Of a stretch of 64,000 nt of DNA, positions 10,790 to 21,735 are shown piece by piece. Numbering within the stretch: the stretch's first letter is position 1; every line of letters begins with the position of its first letter. The notes beneath the pieces were generated by a model that worked only from the letters and a program-made list of their open reading frames with translations, did not search any database and had not been told where the DNA came from. The position numbers and the translations under genes are program-made. This DNA comes from Undaria pinnatifida (Eukaryota > Sar > Phaeophyceae > Laminariales > Alariaceae). The DNA lies in assembly GCA_012845835.1 (NCBI GenBank), contig JABAKD010000004.1:8824232-8888231 (forward strand). Reading direction: 5' to 3'.

Positions 10790-11176
10790 TGTTATAAGGC
10801 TTTCTTTAGGGTAAGCCATTGGTTAACCTTTTGCAAGTGGTCAAACGGACTAGTACTCAACTAGTTCCTTGACAAGTGGCGTCTTCGACAGACCATGTTT
10901 TTTTTGGGTCGTGGGCTCGAATCCCACCATGATCCGCAATATTATTGAATATGAACGTTTTCAGACTTTCCCCATGTCGAACTCGAAAAAAACTCTCCCC
11001 GGTATCCCCGGGAAATGAAACCGTTAGGATATTGACACAGGTCCGCCCGTATATCCGGCCGACCTGCTATCCCGCCGTTGCAAGGGGGGGGGTGCTATAA
11101 GCCTTAGTTTGGGTAAGCTATTGGTTAGCCTTTTGCAAGTGGTCAAAGGGACTAATGCCCCACTAATACCTTAACA
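10790..11176 (+). mobile_element. Miniature LTR retrotransposon (TRIM-like), copy 1, degraded
   Basis: Direct terminal repeats at 10790-10874 and 11093-11176 start TGTTATAAGG or TGCTATAAGC and end TTGACA or TTAACA, i.e. the TG...CA form of LTRs. The roughly 218-bp interior has no coding potential. It contains TGGCGTCTTCGACAG two bases after the left LTR (possible tRNA primer site) and a G-rich run (about 11082-11092) just before the right LTR (possible polypurine tract). No convincing target-site duplication (CCAT against CAAA). It is homologous along its whole length to 50562-50933. Confidence 0.75.
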
Positions 11177-11425
11177 CAAAGGAGGCAAGTTTTTGCCATG
11201 GGACAACTTAACTGGACGAGAAATCAGGCAAAAAAAAAAACGAAAAGAATATCCATAGGGTGAGGTCTTCGCAAGGGCACGAAGAAGACGTACGTGTGCT
11301 TGCAAAATTTCACGGTCTGAATCGCAATATATATGAACATTGCAGCATGATGAGCTTCAACTTCGATTACTCATAAACCCTTCCAGAAAAAAAGTAGAAC
11401 AAAACCCCACGGAAACCCCACGAAA

Positions 11426-11703
11426 ACACGCGTGCGTGTGCTACGACAGAGGTATAACATTTTTGGCTTAAAATATTTTCTGAACGACGGGGCTCCTCAA
11501 CCCAAAATCGTCAAAAAGTCGTTATTTTGTTTTCCAGAACTACTTTTTAGTGCAAGTATACCTGGGTCACGAGTTTGTTCATCAGATTGCACCTTCATTT
11601 TGCTAAACAAATCCATTTTGGGTGAAAGCACAGAGCTCCTCAAATGGTTAGGAGCCTCGGAAGAGAAATGGTGCACACCTTTCTTTACCGTCGCACGTGT
11701 CAA
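11426..11703 (+). mobile_element. MITE, same family as 5411-5688
   Basis: The left end GTGTGCTACGACAGAGGTATA and the right end near GGTGCACACC...GTCGCACGTGTC form the degenerate inverted termini. The internal landmarks CTGAACGACGGGGCTCC, CCCAAAATCGTC and GGAGCTCCTCAAATGG-type sequence are present. A related partial copy follows up to about 11930 (GAGCTCCTCACGTGG, AATGGTGCACC). Confidence 0.6.
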
Positions 11704-11930
11704 AAATGAAAACCCCATACCAGGTATCATGCACGAAATCTACCTCTTTTCTGTTCCTTCATTTATTGTTGTGTGCACGCAAACGGACTTTCTGTCCGAA
11801 TCATCGCTCGTGTGTCCAACCCCATCGAGTCATTGCCGCTTCACTCAAAACCAGTTGTTTGGCAGTTGGGTTTGGAGCTCCTCACGTGGTTATGAACCTC
11901 AGAAAAAAAATGGTGCACCTTTTCTACACC

Positions 11931-12533
11931 ATCAACAATAAAACATTAGAAAAAAGAAAATGACGCATTAGCGGTGAGATTGAAATTCAAGTCAAAACTC
12001 CTCATCTTTGAAAGCTGCGCATAATATACATCCACGGGACAAGTATAGAATCGAAGACAATGACGTGACGCGAGTCGGTGTGGCGAAACATACGCAGCTT
12101 GCAAAGATGAGTATTGACCTGAAATTCGTCGAACTCACGGCTGACATCCTTGAAAATTAGTTATAAAAAAGCAGTGACGCCTGCTAATAAACCTAATCGA
12201 CAGACAAGAAAAAAAAGAATTGCTGATGCACGAGAGTAGAGACATGACCATGATGACGACGATGATGGTTATGATAACGATGATAACGACGACGACGAGG
12301 ATGGTGACGTTCTCACTACATCGTGTGGAGCAGTACCATTTCCTGAAACATAACCCGTGGTCACAAAAGCACGCCATAAACAAAAAAAAAACGAAAAAAA
12401 AAAGACGTACAGCGCGTGCACCGCAGCACCAATACTCAAGAGGGCGCTTCTATCGGCTGTGGTACACCATCCAGAACAACGGCGTAACAGCAGATGAAAA
12501 CCACGCGAACACGAAATAACTATTCTTCATGGC
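11931..12533. other. No gene seen; repeat fragments
   Basis: Contains a reverse fragment of the CTTTGCAAGCTG repeat (about 12082-12120) and a GATGAC/GACGAT-rich simple tract (about 12240-12305). It lies downstream of the coilin stop codon (12534, minus strand), so it should include that gene's 3' UTR and poly-A signal; I did not find a clear canonical AATAAA on the minus strand. Confidence 0.5.
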
Positions 12534-13619
12534 TTACACACAGTCTGCACTGACTGTGGAGGACGGGGCGGCCCCCGCCCCCTTCCTCCCCCCTGTCGCC
12601 GCCACCACCGCACCGTTCCCTTGCGCTCCCCCCATTAAACTCGCCAACTCTCCCACAGCCAACCCCCCCCCACGAGCACCGCCCTTCTTCCTCCCGCCAC
12701 CCTTAGGCGACGCCCTCCCTTTCCCCTTTTGCTTGTTTGAGCCAGGATGGCTATTCTTCTTGCTCGAACCAGGGTTTTGATTGATCTTGTTCGAGCTAGG
12801 AGTATGGTTTCCGCCTTTTAAGAGCGTCAGTTTTTTCACCGGGGTGTCACTCTTAGCCTCCCCCGCCCCAACATTTCCTCCGGGCTCCAGGGAATTCCAT
12901 TTCTCGAGGGCGGTTTTACGTTTCTCCAACTCTGCTATCGAGGGTCCCCGGACCAGGCGAACGCCCTTGAGGGAGCCGTACTCCAGCTCTTCTCCGATAC
13001 CGTCGTCAACAACATCGCCGGATCCACCACCTTCGCCACCCTCTCTCCCGTCCGCCACGCCCCCACCCCCTTCCCCCTGCCCCACCCCCTCTGCGGCCGC
13101 GACGGTTTCGGTTTCGGTTTTTTCTTCGGCCACAGCTTCAACTCCCCGAGCAGCAGTAGCAGCATTGGTTTCCCTCCCTTCCTTGCCAACGACGCCAACC
13201 GCACCCCCTTCCACCTCAACCCCGCCACTAACACCGTCACCACCCCCCACCCCGTTACCTCCTCGCGGGCGCGTCTCCTCTTGTAAGGAGGCGGTGGTAC
13301 CAGCAAGAGTCACCAGCCCCGCCCCGTCCACCGCCGCCGCCGCCACCTCCACCGCTTCCACTGCTGCTGTCGCCTCGCCTCCCCCCTTCGTGTCTATGCG
13401 CGGCGCCGCATCCTTTTCAGAGTCCAGCAGAACATTACCACTCGTGGAGGTAACAGTTGTGACACTCGTGTTACCGCCTCCCTGCTCCGCTACGCTCCCG
13501 CCCCCGCCCCCCTCCCCAACATCACCAGCCTCTTGACCCCGTCCGCTGCCGGTACCGAGAGCAAGCAGCTCGGCAGGTACGAGGCGAACCTTGTCGGAAG
13601 ATGGGCAGAAGGACACCAC
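12534..13619 (-). CDS. Coilin homologue, exon 3 (end of Tudor domain and C-terminus)
   Basis: The acceptor TTTCAACAG lies at 13621-13620. The exon then reads, in phase 0, VVSFCPSSDKVRLVP, which continues the coilin Tudor strand begun in exon 2 (HRVAE). After LLALG comes about 190 residues of Gly/Ala/Glu-rich low-complexity sequence, then EELEYGSLKGVRLVRGPS (near 12940-12995), which resembles the last Tudor strand of coilins, a short charged helix (IAELEKRKTALEKWNSL), and a basic Lys/Gly-rich tail with RKKGGARGGG, ending at the stop at 12534. The large insertion would lie in a loop of the Tudor fold. 361 residues come from this exon. The + strand ORF opposite (12781-13536) is its shadow. Confidence 0.8.
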   Translation of the reverse strand: MVSFCPSSDKVRLVPAELLALGTGSGRGQEAGDVGEGGGGGSVAEQGGGNTSVTTVTSTSGNVLLDSEKDAAPRIDTKGGGEATAAVEAVEVAAAAVDGAGLVTLAGTTASLQEETRPRGGNGVGGGDGVSGGVEVEGGAVGVVGKEGRETNAATAARGVEAVAEEKTETETVAAAEGVGQGEGGGGVADGREGGEGGGSGDVVDDGIGEELEYGSLKGVRLVRGPSIAELEKRKTALEKWNSLEPGGNVGAGEAKSDTPVKKLTLLKGGNHTPSSNKINQNPGSSKKNSHPGSNKQKGKGRASPKGGGRKKGGARGGGLAVGELASLMGGAQGNGAVVAATGGRKGAGAAPSSTVSADCV

Positions 13620-15336
13620 CTGTTGAAACAGGTCGTTGGGGTGGGGTGGGGTGGGGTGGGGGGGAGGGGGTTGGGGGCGGGGGGGGTTGCTTTGTTTCCG
13701 TTGGTTAGACTGATTTAATGCTGGGTTGGGTTGGGCTGGGTTGGATTGGGCTGGGTTCGGTCTCGTTCAGTTCTGTTCGGTTCTATTCATTTTCGATGGC
13801 TCATTTTTCACGGTTTGCATTATTCACGTATAGTACACGTACCGGCAGGCATGTAGATATGGAGCATTGCATCCCTGAAACGAACCAACAATCAATGAAA
13901 CCGCCTCGTCAACAACCCCCACCCTAACGACGAGCTGCCAACAACGACGGAAGCAACCAAATCGCATACTGGTACCAACCAGGTTGATCTCTTCGGGGTA
14001 CGCCCGCCACGATAAAGGTGAACCACATTTTGGCAAAAACATATTCCGAACGACGGAGCTACTAACCCCAAATCCTTCGTGACGCCATTCTGGTTTTGCA
14101 GTCTGAATATTTTATACGTCTTGGCCATGGGGTTTGGTCATCGGGTTGAGTTTAGTCAACATAAGCTTTTGCCTCAGAAACAAATAAGAGCTCCTTAAGC
14201 GAGGAGCCCGAAAAGAAGAAAAAAAAAATGTGCACTTCTGCCCAATATTCATACGTAGCATGTTTCGGGACTTGACCCCTTTTGATGCCCGAGTATAGCG
14301 ACCAAAACAAAACGACGATTGCGGGAATTTCAAGGGTTTACCAATAGCGTGAGGGCGCAGCAGTACACGAGTAGGATGATGCGGCGCTAGTCCCGTGCGA
14401 GAGTCTTTGCATTGTTGGCGTCGCAGTTCGGACAACATTTTTTTTTACATCAATGCCGGCCGATGCCTTGGAGCGGCCAATCTTCGTCGCAATGTTTTCC
14501 CTCTGCAGTCTCAAAAGGGGTGAACACGGGGCAAAATAAACTAACTAGTAAATACGATCACAGCTAAGCAGCTTACTGCGATCATAGCATGGGCGACACG
14601 ACCCAACGCGGCGCGCTGGGATGGGAGTATTCAACAGAATAGGGCATATTATTCACACTTCCGGCAATTCACGACTCATAGATGATCTAGATAATCACCA
14701 AGACATCCTATAGCTGCCGTTCTGAGAAGTTCTGCAAGGACCTGTGTATGTTGAGCACAGATCCAACCCAGGAAGCAGCATGTGTCAGACCACGCAGATC
14801 GTACGGGCTCCGCCCGGCAACATGAGCTAGACCACACAAATCTTCCCTGGCAGGTCTAGATAATCAGGCGGGGATCGGTGATCTGCCCGACGCGTGCATG
14901 TGTTTACACTTGTAAAGGGGTGACGAGCTATCTGAGGGGGCAAGAGCAAAACCACGGGCAAGCGCGAAATGATACCATGGTACAAAACAACAACACACAT
15001 TCCGAGCTCCTGACGCATGTCACAAGGCAAGGGCACGCAAGGGCACGGTAGGGGGGGAGGAGGGGTGTACTCCGTTTGTGCATGGCCGTAGTCGTACGAC
15101 CGACGCGTGCTACGATTGAGGTGCACCACTTTTCTTTCTAACACGCCATTTTTTTTTCATGATTCTCGTTGTGTACCTAGGCGATGGGGGTTTTCGCGCG
15201 GTAGCGGTTTTATTTTTCTCCAAATCGGTTTTCGGGAGGGGTCTTAAGTTTCCGACGATTTTGGGTTAAGGAGCCCCCCGTCATTCAGAAACAATTGCAG
15301 ACGAAAATCGCTACCTCTCTCCTAGCATGCGTCGAC

Positions 15337-15600
15337 AATAGACCCTCGCATCCCTACTATGCCGGGACGGAGCACGTCGGGTTTTCACCAACCAACCAGG
15401 CATTGCTTGCACCAAGCGCGAAGCGCCGTGGGGTGTTCGGCGAGTCGCGTGAAGGGTAAACTGCATCCTTCCAAGAACCGTCCGTAAGACGGACTTCGGC
15501 ACCTCGTGCCTACCTTCTTGCTTATGGATGACACCTCCAATGAGTTACTTCGTGTTCTGGTGTGGCCACTCCAGAGACAGGGTGGCCACAGCAGGGGGGT
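15337..15600 (+). repeat. Dispersed repeat (CTTGCACCAAGCGCGAAGCG family), copy 1
   Basis: Starts near ACCCTCGCATCCCTAC, then CCGGGACGGAGCACGTCGGG, CACCAACCA, CTTGCACCAAGCGCGAAGCG, GTTCGGCGAGTCGC, CTTATGGATGAC and a GTGGCCACTC...GAGACAG end. Other copies: about 46140-46440, 48895-49186, 62470-62565 and 62600-62790, all + strand, plus a minus fragment at about 60490-60600. Copies are often preceded by a run of G. Non-coding; class unknown. Confidence 0.75.
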
Positions 15601-16660
15601 CACTTTTGGGACCTGTCGTTGGAGTGCTTCGGGGGTTACTCGCTGCCTCCGGGGTCACTCGCGCGAGTAACCGACCCCCCCGGGACCGACCCCCCCATTC
15701 TTTCGCGGTCTTTAGCTTTAGCTCTCGTGTTGTTGTTTTCATTCTGCGATAATAATCCGCTACGGAACGTTAAGCTACGCTTCGCCAAAAACATCGCCTG
15801 GAGTATTTTCGTCAGCGAGGTACAGAGTCAACCGTCCGAGTGGATCGATACCGATAGTGAAAATAGAGGGTACCTCCCTTACCGCAGCCTTGGCCACGAT
15901 GTAGGGGCGAGGAGTGGCACTTAGTCACCCTGACATTTTTTTTGTGTCGAAACCTCTCAGCCGTAATGCTACCTATCCACCATCTTCGAATCCGACATCT
16001 GTTTCGTTTTTTCGTTAGAAGGCTATCCCATGGGACTGTGTTTCGGCCTCACGATAGTGCGATTCTTTTCCCGAAGTCGATTGTTGCGTGTGGGCGTATG
16101 GAGCCCCTCAACAAGGGGCGCGTGTTACGGCTGAAAAAAAACGCGAACGGCGCACGTTCGCACGAAATCGGCTAATAGTGCGAACAGCGCCCGCGAACGG
16201 CGCCCACGAACGGCAACCGCAAAATTTGAACGGGCATCAATGCAGGGGACGGAGCACTATCACCCCCTTCCGGGCCAAGAACGTTAAAAAAAGGGTTTCC
16301 AGTATGTACGGACGCCTTTCCCACCGGGGCCTACTTTTCAAGTCCGGAAACGGCGATAATTCTGCGAACAGCGCGTGGATTCGCGAACGCCAAGATACGT
16401 GTAACGCGGAACACGCATCCTCGCCATCAAGCAAGGAGCCTCAGAATATCACGGACGGCGCCAATTTACAGCCTACGGACTGCGGAACTCAAGCACAGCA
16501 GTCAACACACATTATTGTGATGTTGCGTGCTAGGGTTGAAATGGTTGAAACGGGGTGCTCAATAGACATTATAATTGGTCAACACCTCTGCCCTCATCCC
16601 GTCCGGACCGGATCCAATTGGGCACCCTGCTCCCACTTAGTAGGTGCACAAGCACAGGGC

Positions 16661-16682
16661 TGGGGTTGGGGTTAGGGTTAGT
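16661..16682 (+). repeat. Short interstitial telomere-type repeat
   Basis: Degenerate GGGGTT/GGGTTA units next to one another. Together with 27128-27163 and 36515-36860 this points to TTAGGG-like telomere sequence in the genome. Confidence 0.6.
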
Positions 16683-16881
16683 GGGATATCGTATGGACTG
16701 CAGTTAAGAGTTGCAGTCCATGGGCTAGAGCTAGTTGCTCTCAATATTTAGGTGCTAGAGCAGTATTCCTGCCATCGCAGCACGCCTCAATGAGGGAAAA
16801 GGGTCACAGCTAAACCGCGGGCAAGCGCGATGATAACACCAAAATAACGCAAAATATTTTGAAAAACTAGAAAAGTCTTAC

Positions 16882-17008
16882 CTCCGCCACCCGGTGGGGG
16901 GAGAGCTCCGGCGTCCACGTCTCCTCGTTGAGAGACAGGATCTGGAACGCCAGCACGTCCCCTACATGAGGACGCATATCAGAGGGGAACTCCTCGTAGC
17001 ACGTGTAA
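16882..17008 (-). CDS. Coilin homologue, exon 2 (Tudor domain core)
   Basis: 127 nt between the acceptor TTTTTGCGGCAG and the donor GAG|GTAAGA on the minus strand. It needs two bases from the previous exon (phase 2), and exon 1 ends with exactly two spare bases (ACA AG), so the joined codon is AGT (Ser). It then reads YTCYEEFPSDMRPHVG, DVLAFQILSLNEETWTPELS and PHRVAE. The order P-x-V-G-D-x-x-A-F-x-x-L-x-L followed by W-T-P-E-[LV]-S is the signature of the atypical C-terminal Tudor-like domain of coilins. Ends in phase 0, matching exon 3. Confidence 0.87.
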
Positions 17009-17389
17009 CTGCCGCAAAAAGAAAGGCGGGGGGGTGGGGGTGGGGGGGGGGGGGGCACAAGGGTAGGGACGTGAGCAAGTGGATAAGTTTCACGTTATGT
17101 GAGTTTTCATCCTCCTGCGAATGGGTAAAAAACGCACCACACCGGCTGTAAATATAAGCATTGTTGATACACCAATATTGGTACAAACCGGTGCTATTAT
17201 GCTAGCTCAGAGTGGTACCTGATGATTGTCCATTCTACGACTAAAAAAAAATATCCCACACGGATTCCCAGTTCCGAGCAGAATGATCCAAAAAACATGG
17301 GTGAAGTTCTAAGGGGTGTTGAAACGTAAGAAAAATCCTCACCATATGGTAGGTGCAAGTAGGGCAATCATGACAGAAAAAGGTACAAC

Positions 17390-17590
17390 TACTGTAGCAA
17401 AATTCGATGAAAATCGACGAGCACTAACAGCTGAAAAGTGGGAATGCTGAACCCTATTCGCGATAAAAATGAAAGCACGTACGTACCGCGGGGGGAAGGG
17501 AAGACACCTCTGCGACCACGGCTTGTTTGGCTTGTCCAGCAGGTCGCTGAGGGTAAAATATCTTACGGGTTGAGAGCTGGAAACTAAAAG
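17390..17590 (-). repeat. Dispersed repeat, copy 2 (reverse of 4375-4560)
   Basis: Shares the reversed landmarks AATTCGATGAAAATCGACGAG, TGCTGAACCCTATTCGCGAT, GACCACGGCTTG and a GGTCGC/AAGCGATGGTT end with the copies at 4375 and 22490. Confidence 0.6.
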
Positions 17591-17954
17591 CGATGGTTTA
17601 AAAAAAAAAAAAACGATACCTGTCTGTTTTGACTCCAAGATAGGTATCACGCATACATCCCACATTCAAGTAAAACATACCTGGTACCTGGTACACCACA
17701 CACCATACATACGAATGGCCGAACAGACATCGTGCCTGTTTCTTGGTGAACAGACCCAGGTACACCTGTATATACGGCCATTCCGTCTGGGTTTCAATTG
17801 TTTTGAGTTGTAGTCTCAGGCTTAATCACTTGCCTACAGTGCGCCGTTTGTTTCACTGCTGAACTGCTATCAAGAGTTATGTTTAATTCTTTCGATTCTC
17901 CAGCCTCTTCCTCTACTATTTCATGTTTTCTCACTACTCAACCATTGTCTATGA

Positions 17955-18122
17955 TATGTGATATTATAAAAAAATTAAAATGCACTCCAGCTGTGAGATT
18001 GAATATTTTGTCGAAACTTATCTTTGCAAGCTGTGTGTGATACTCCGATCGCGCGTATAACGGGTTGTGTGTCCTCATTAAGGATGTAGGTCGGCGACTC
18101 CCCTTGCAACTACAGTGTAGCT
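17955..18122 (+). repeat. 170-bp dispersed repeat, long copy A
   Basis: AT-rich head, CACTCCAGCTGTGAGAT, CTTTGCAAGCTGTGTGTGATA, CTCCGATCGCGCG, GTTGTGTGTCCTCATTAAGG, TCGGCGACTCCCCTT and ACTACAGTGTAGCTA at the end. It differs from the copy at 21575-21735 at only a few positions and lies in the same orientation in the same intron. Confidence 0.75.
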
Positions 18123-19609
18123 ATCAGGGTCAACAGGGTGATGTTAGGCAGTCTGTGCTCGGAAACTACAAAACCTGTTTCTGAGGGGAACAAAATCTGA
18201 CAGCTGTGGAAGGAAATGCATCAGTTTATCAAGTGAATCCTGTAAGTCGAATAACCGGCAAGGGGAGGGCGGAGATTTCAAGGATGTGGGGGCCTGTGAT
18301 ATAGGTAGATACTGCATGTGAGTCATATGATACGTCACAAGGGAACAGGAACAACCACTCGGAAAAAAGACGCGATTACTGCGAAACACACTTCAGGAGA
18401 ACTCTGCTGCAGGCATGTGGTTTAGGCCAACCGTACGAAGTTCGAAGGGCTGGTGGCGTGAGCTTTTTACTTGGTCTCGGGATGTAACCTTTTTTTTTAC
18501 TCCAAGTGGAACAGGTGTACCTGTTTCGGTCATTGCCCTTCTAAGCTCATCAGAATTCCGAATATGTGCCTTGTGTCAACTTAACTCGGTTGCACGGTAC
18601 AACAGTGCTGCTGTAGCGACGGCAGCGCAAGGACAAAAGTCCAGCAACAGAGTTCACGCGGGAGGAGGAAAAAGGCCTTCCAAGGATACAGCGCCGGGCG
18701 TCCTTGGAGGTCAAGTGTGAACGCGGGGTTGACGGTGCACGCGACCGAGCTAATCGATACCATGTAGTCAACCATCATATACCCGCGTCCAAACTCCTTC
18801 AAACTCGTTTGCGAGTTATCTTTCATGTCCGGGAGAGGGTTACCGGAGCTCCTCGGGGCCGTAGAATTCTTACCATGCGAAGAAAGAAAACATGTACGAG
18901 CAACTTGCGTATAGAAATCCGTTGCGTCTCCTCTTTTTGGGATTCCAGAGATAGCTATGTTATTAATACCCAGCATCGTCCCCGTGGGCCTGTGCGATAG
19001 AAACGCCAACCAAAAGACAGCGAGAACCTTTTCGAGCTATGCAATATATTTCTTCGGTCTTGTCAATCGACTACTGATGACGCGAGCGCGCGGCCGTACA
19101 CGTAGTCCGATGTTGCCTGCGCCCACACCGTACAGCTCCTCGCGTTGTAGCATTGCCGTACGCGACAGCACTTGAAGAATTTGGCAGCTAAGAACCTCAG
19201 GCTCAAATTTTAGACGAAAAATAGAACATGGCATTTTTCGTACCGAAAAAGTGTAAAACACACCCTACCCTGCCTTGACCTAGAATGACAGTCTGGCCAG
19301 AAACACTATTAATAGCTTCTTAAGTGGACCAGTGCTACATACTGCTGTAGTATTAACAGTCCAGTTCTGCAAAAAATATGTCGTTCCCCAACCCAAGCAA
19401 GCAGTGGACGACGCTAACTCACCTGCTAAGACAAAGACAGCCTTTTCTGTTACACTTAACTTCTGTCGGACGACGATCCTCGATTACCCCAAAAAACTAC
19501 CCAAAATCATGGGAAAATGCGATTGGCCTTACTCGTTGTACCTAGGGCATGGGATTGTTCGTTGCGTTGAACTTAGCGTTAAACTTTCATACTTTCCAGG
19601 GCATTTCAC

Positions 19610-19815
19610 GGGTCGGATCACTTCTCGCGGGTCGCATCGAGTCAGGGTGATTCCTACTCGCCCCGACCCGCCCCGACCCGACCCGACCCGACCCGACACA
19701 ACCCACCCCGCGATATTCCGAACACCTTCTGACCCGACCCGACTTGACCCGCAAGCTTTTGAAGCCCTCCTGACCCGACCCGAAGGCCGGATCATGCATG
19801 ACCAATCGTGCATGA
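19610..19815 (+). repeat. GACCC-rich degenerate element
   Basis: Tandem (A)CCCG(A)CCCG units interrupted by TTTTGAAGCCCTCCTGACCC-like spacers and CATGACC palindromes. Related elements: 23560-23720 and 50130-50320 (opposite orientation), 54690-54870, and 57995-58150. All mix direct GACCC units with the self-complementary GGGTCATGACCC. Confidence 0.65.
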
Positions 19816-20079
19816 CCCGATCCGTGGAAAGCTATTTTTGTCTAAATCAATTTGTGGTCGAGGGGCAGAACCGCCTGAAGCAAAAAAGGGTTAGGAAAAC
19901 CATTTACGATCAGCTCGTAGATGCACCGGCTACCGTATCTTGCGTCTGAACAAAAGCTCTAACTTTTCGTCGTCGCTTTTCTGCTTCAAAGTTCCATGCT
20001 ACCGTAGAGGTGCACCATTTTGTTTTCCGAGGCTCGTAACCACTTCAGGAGAAGCTCTGCACCTCTCCCAAAATCCGAT

Positions 20080-20343
20080 GACGCGTGCTACGAAAGAGGT
20101 ATACCTTTTTTTGGCGAAAAAAATTCTGAATGACGGGGCTCCTTCACCCAAAATCGTTGGAAACTGGCCATTTTTTTCCTTGATTCTCGTCGTGTACCTA
20201 TGGCCATGGGGTTTTTCATCCGGCATGAGTTTTTATTCTTCTCCAAAATCAGTTTTTGGGTTAAAAATGACATGTCTTAAGCTCCCAAATTGAGGAAACC
20301 TCAGAAAAAAGTGGTGCACCTCTATCGTAGCACGCTTCGCGTC
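20080..20343 (+). mobile_element. MITE with terminal inverted repeats and 4-bp target-site duplication
   Basis: A 264-bp copy of the 5411 family: the left end GACGCGTGCTACGAAAGAGG is mirrored by the right end CCTCTATCGTAGCACGC...GCGTC. Flanked by CGAT at 20076-20079 and at 20344-20347. It contains GAATGACGGGGCTCC, CACCCAAAATCGTTGG and GATTCTCGTCGTGTACCT. It lies inside coilin intron 1. Confidence 0.85.
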
Positions 20344-21574
20344 CGATATGGGGGGGAAAATACCTGGTAAGTGCTACCCGATGGACAATCCCATGGCCTA
20401 CTGTAGGTCTTCAACTGCTGCACTGCTGCATACTGATTTTGTGGCAGGCGAGGCTGAGCGGCTGCTTGTGCAAAAACACAGCCCCACCGCTCTTCTTGAT
20501 CGCCTTGTTGCGCACAAGGCAGCACACACTCCCACGTACAGAAACGCACACGCATGTATACACAGAGACGCACAGAAGCACCGTCCGCCGTTGTATGCTT
20601 CGTATACCTGGTATGAGATCCGACGATGTGTGTTTTGACTTGTTGCGTTGGACGTGTTCATGTTGTGGTTCGATCCCATTGCGCTACACACCAGCCACAC
20701 ACACATAAGGAGCACCGTCGTTCTGAAAACGCTACAGCCAAAAAGTGCTGCCTCTGTGGTATTACGCGCCTGGTTTAACCTTATGGGCATAATTCGACGT
20801 ATACACATAAACAAGGGTCCGTCGGGGCCTCCATGATAGTTGCGCAAAAAGGACGTGGCTAAGAGAAGGGGAAGGTTATGGACGGTACCAAGAGGCTGAG
20901 GTGCTCCACGTATTTGAAACATATGCCATTGAAAATTGTGGGTTTTGTCGGGAGGGAGTGGTTTCACGCACAGGAATATGTGAAGGTAGGTGTTGGTGCG
21001 CTGCATAAAGGAATTGGAAAGACGAAACAAGACGCAAAGAAGGAGGTTGTGTATAGTAGAGAGAACTGCGGTGTTGTGGATAGGCGAGCCGCCGGCCACT
21101 AAGCACCCACCACCCACCCACCGACCAACACACCACCACAGCAGTATATAACAGCAGTGGAGCAGTACGTACCAACCAATCCACAACAGCAGCGCAGCAG
21201 TACGGCAGTACCCACCGCGGCACACCTGGAGTACGCCAGGGGCTGGGTGGGATTTGCACTTTCTTACGATCCTCCACCTTCCGGGGGAGAGCGCGAGCCG
21301 TCCCCAAGAGAGGCTTTTCATGCCTCCCGCTAGTTGGGACTCCTCGGAAGTTGTGTCACCGAGGACACCGAGGGCTGATGCGTGGGGCAGGCGTGGCACG
21401 GGCGTGCGGTCGCTAAGGGCTGGGTGGCGAGCGGTAGAGCGGAGAGCTGTAAGTGTACTGTTTTGAAAGTAGGGCGAATTGTCCCGCTTGCACGGGAGCG
21501 TTCACACATAATATTAGTCAGACATAATACAGAGAACCAAACGTAAGAAGTAGGGATCTTACCGGCCGCCACCA

Positions 21575-21735
21575 CTATATTATAAAAATTAAAATACACT
21601 CCAGCTGTGAGATCGAAGATTTCGTCGAAGCTCATCTTTGCAAGCTGTGTGTGATACTCCGATCGCGCGCATTACGAGTTGTGTGTCCTCATTAAGGATA
21701 TAGGTCGGCGACTCCCCTTACAACTACAGTGTAGC
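21575..21735 (+). repeat. 170-bp dispersed repeat, long copy B
   Basis: Near-identical partner of 17955-18122, same strand, about 3.6 kb away within the same intron. The nearby 21880-21960 and 22055-22145 carry MITE-family fragments (TTTAGAGGTGCACCA; CCGACGATTTTGGGTCA). Confidence 0.75.

Larger units (their letters stand above)
13620..16881 (-). other. Coilin intron 2 (3.26 kb), repeat-filled
   Basis: The donor GTAAGA follows the exon 2 codon GAG, and the acceptor TTTCAACAG precedes exon 3; both sides are phase 0. Contents: GGGTT/GGGTG-rich sequence (13635-13790) next to the acceptor, a MITE-like copy (15104-15330), a copy of the CTTGCACCAAGCGC repeat (15337-15600), a GATCTAG-type repeat (about 14680-14880) and a short telomere-type tract (16661-16682). 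No exon-like sequence is seen, but a small one could be missed. Confidence 0.65.

Noticed and set aside
12781-13536. 251-codon + strand Pro/Ser/Thr-rich ORF
   Set aside because: Antisense shadow of coilin exon 3.
19332-19949. 205-codon + strand ORF
   Set aside because: Half of it is the GACCC element (Arg-Pro-Asp repeats) and the rest has no recognisable protein pattern.
20655-20700. B-box-like GGTTCGATCCC followed by ATTGCGCTACA, a possible tRNA
   Set aside because: The T-stem does not pair and no D-arm or acceptor stem can be formed.
20398-21399. 333-codon minus-strand ORF inside coilin intron 1
   Set aside because: Cys/Trp-rich, no domain, no conserved motif and no matching splice context; best read as chance, though it is the longest unexplained ORF in the intron.
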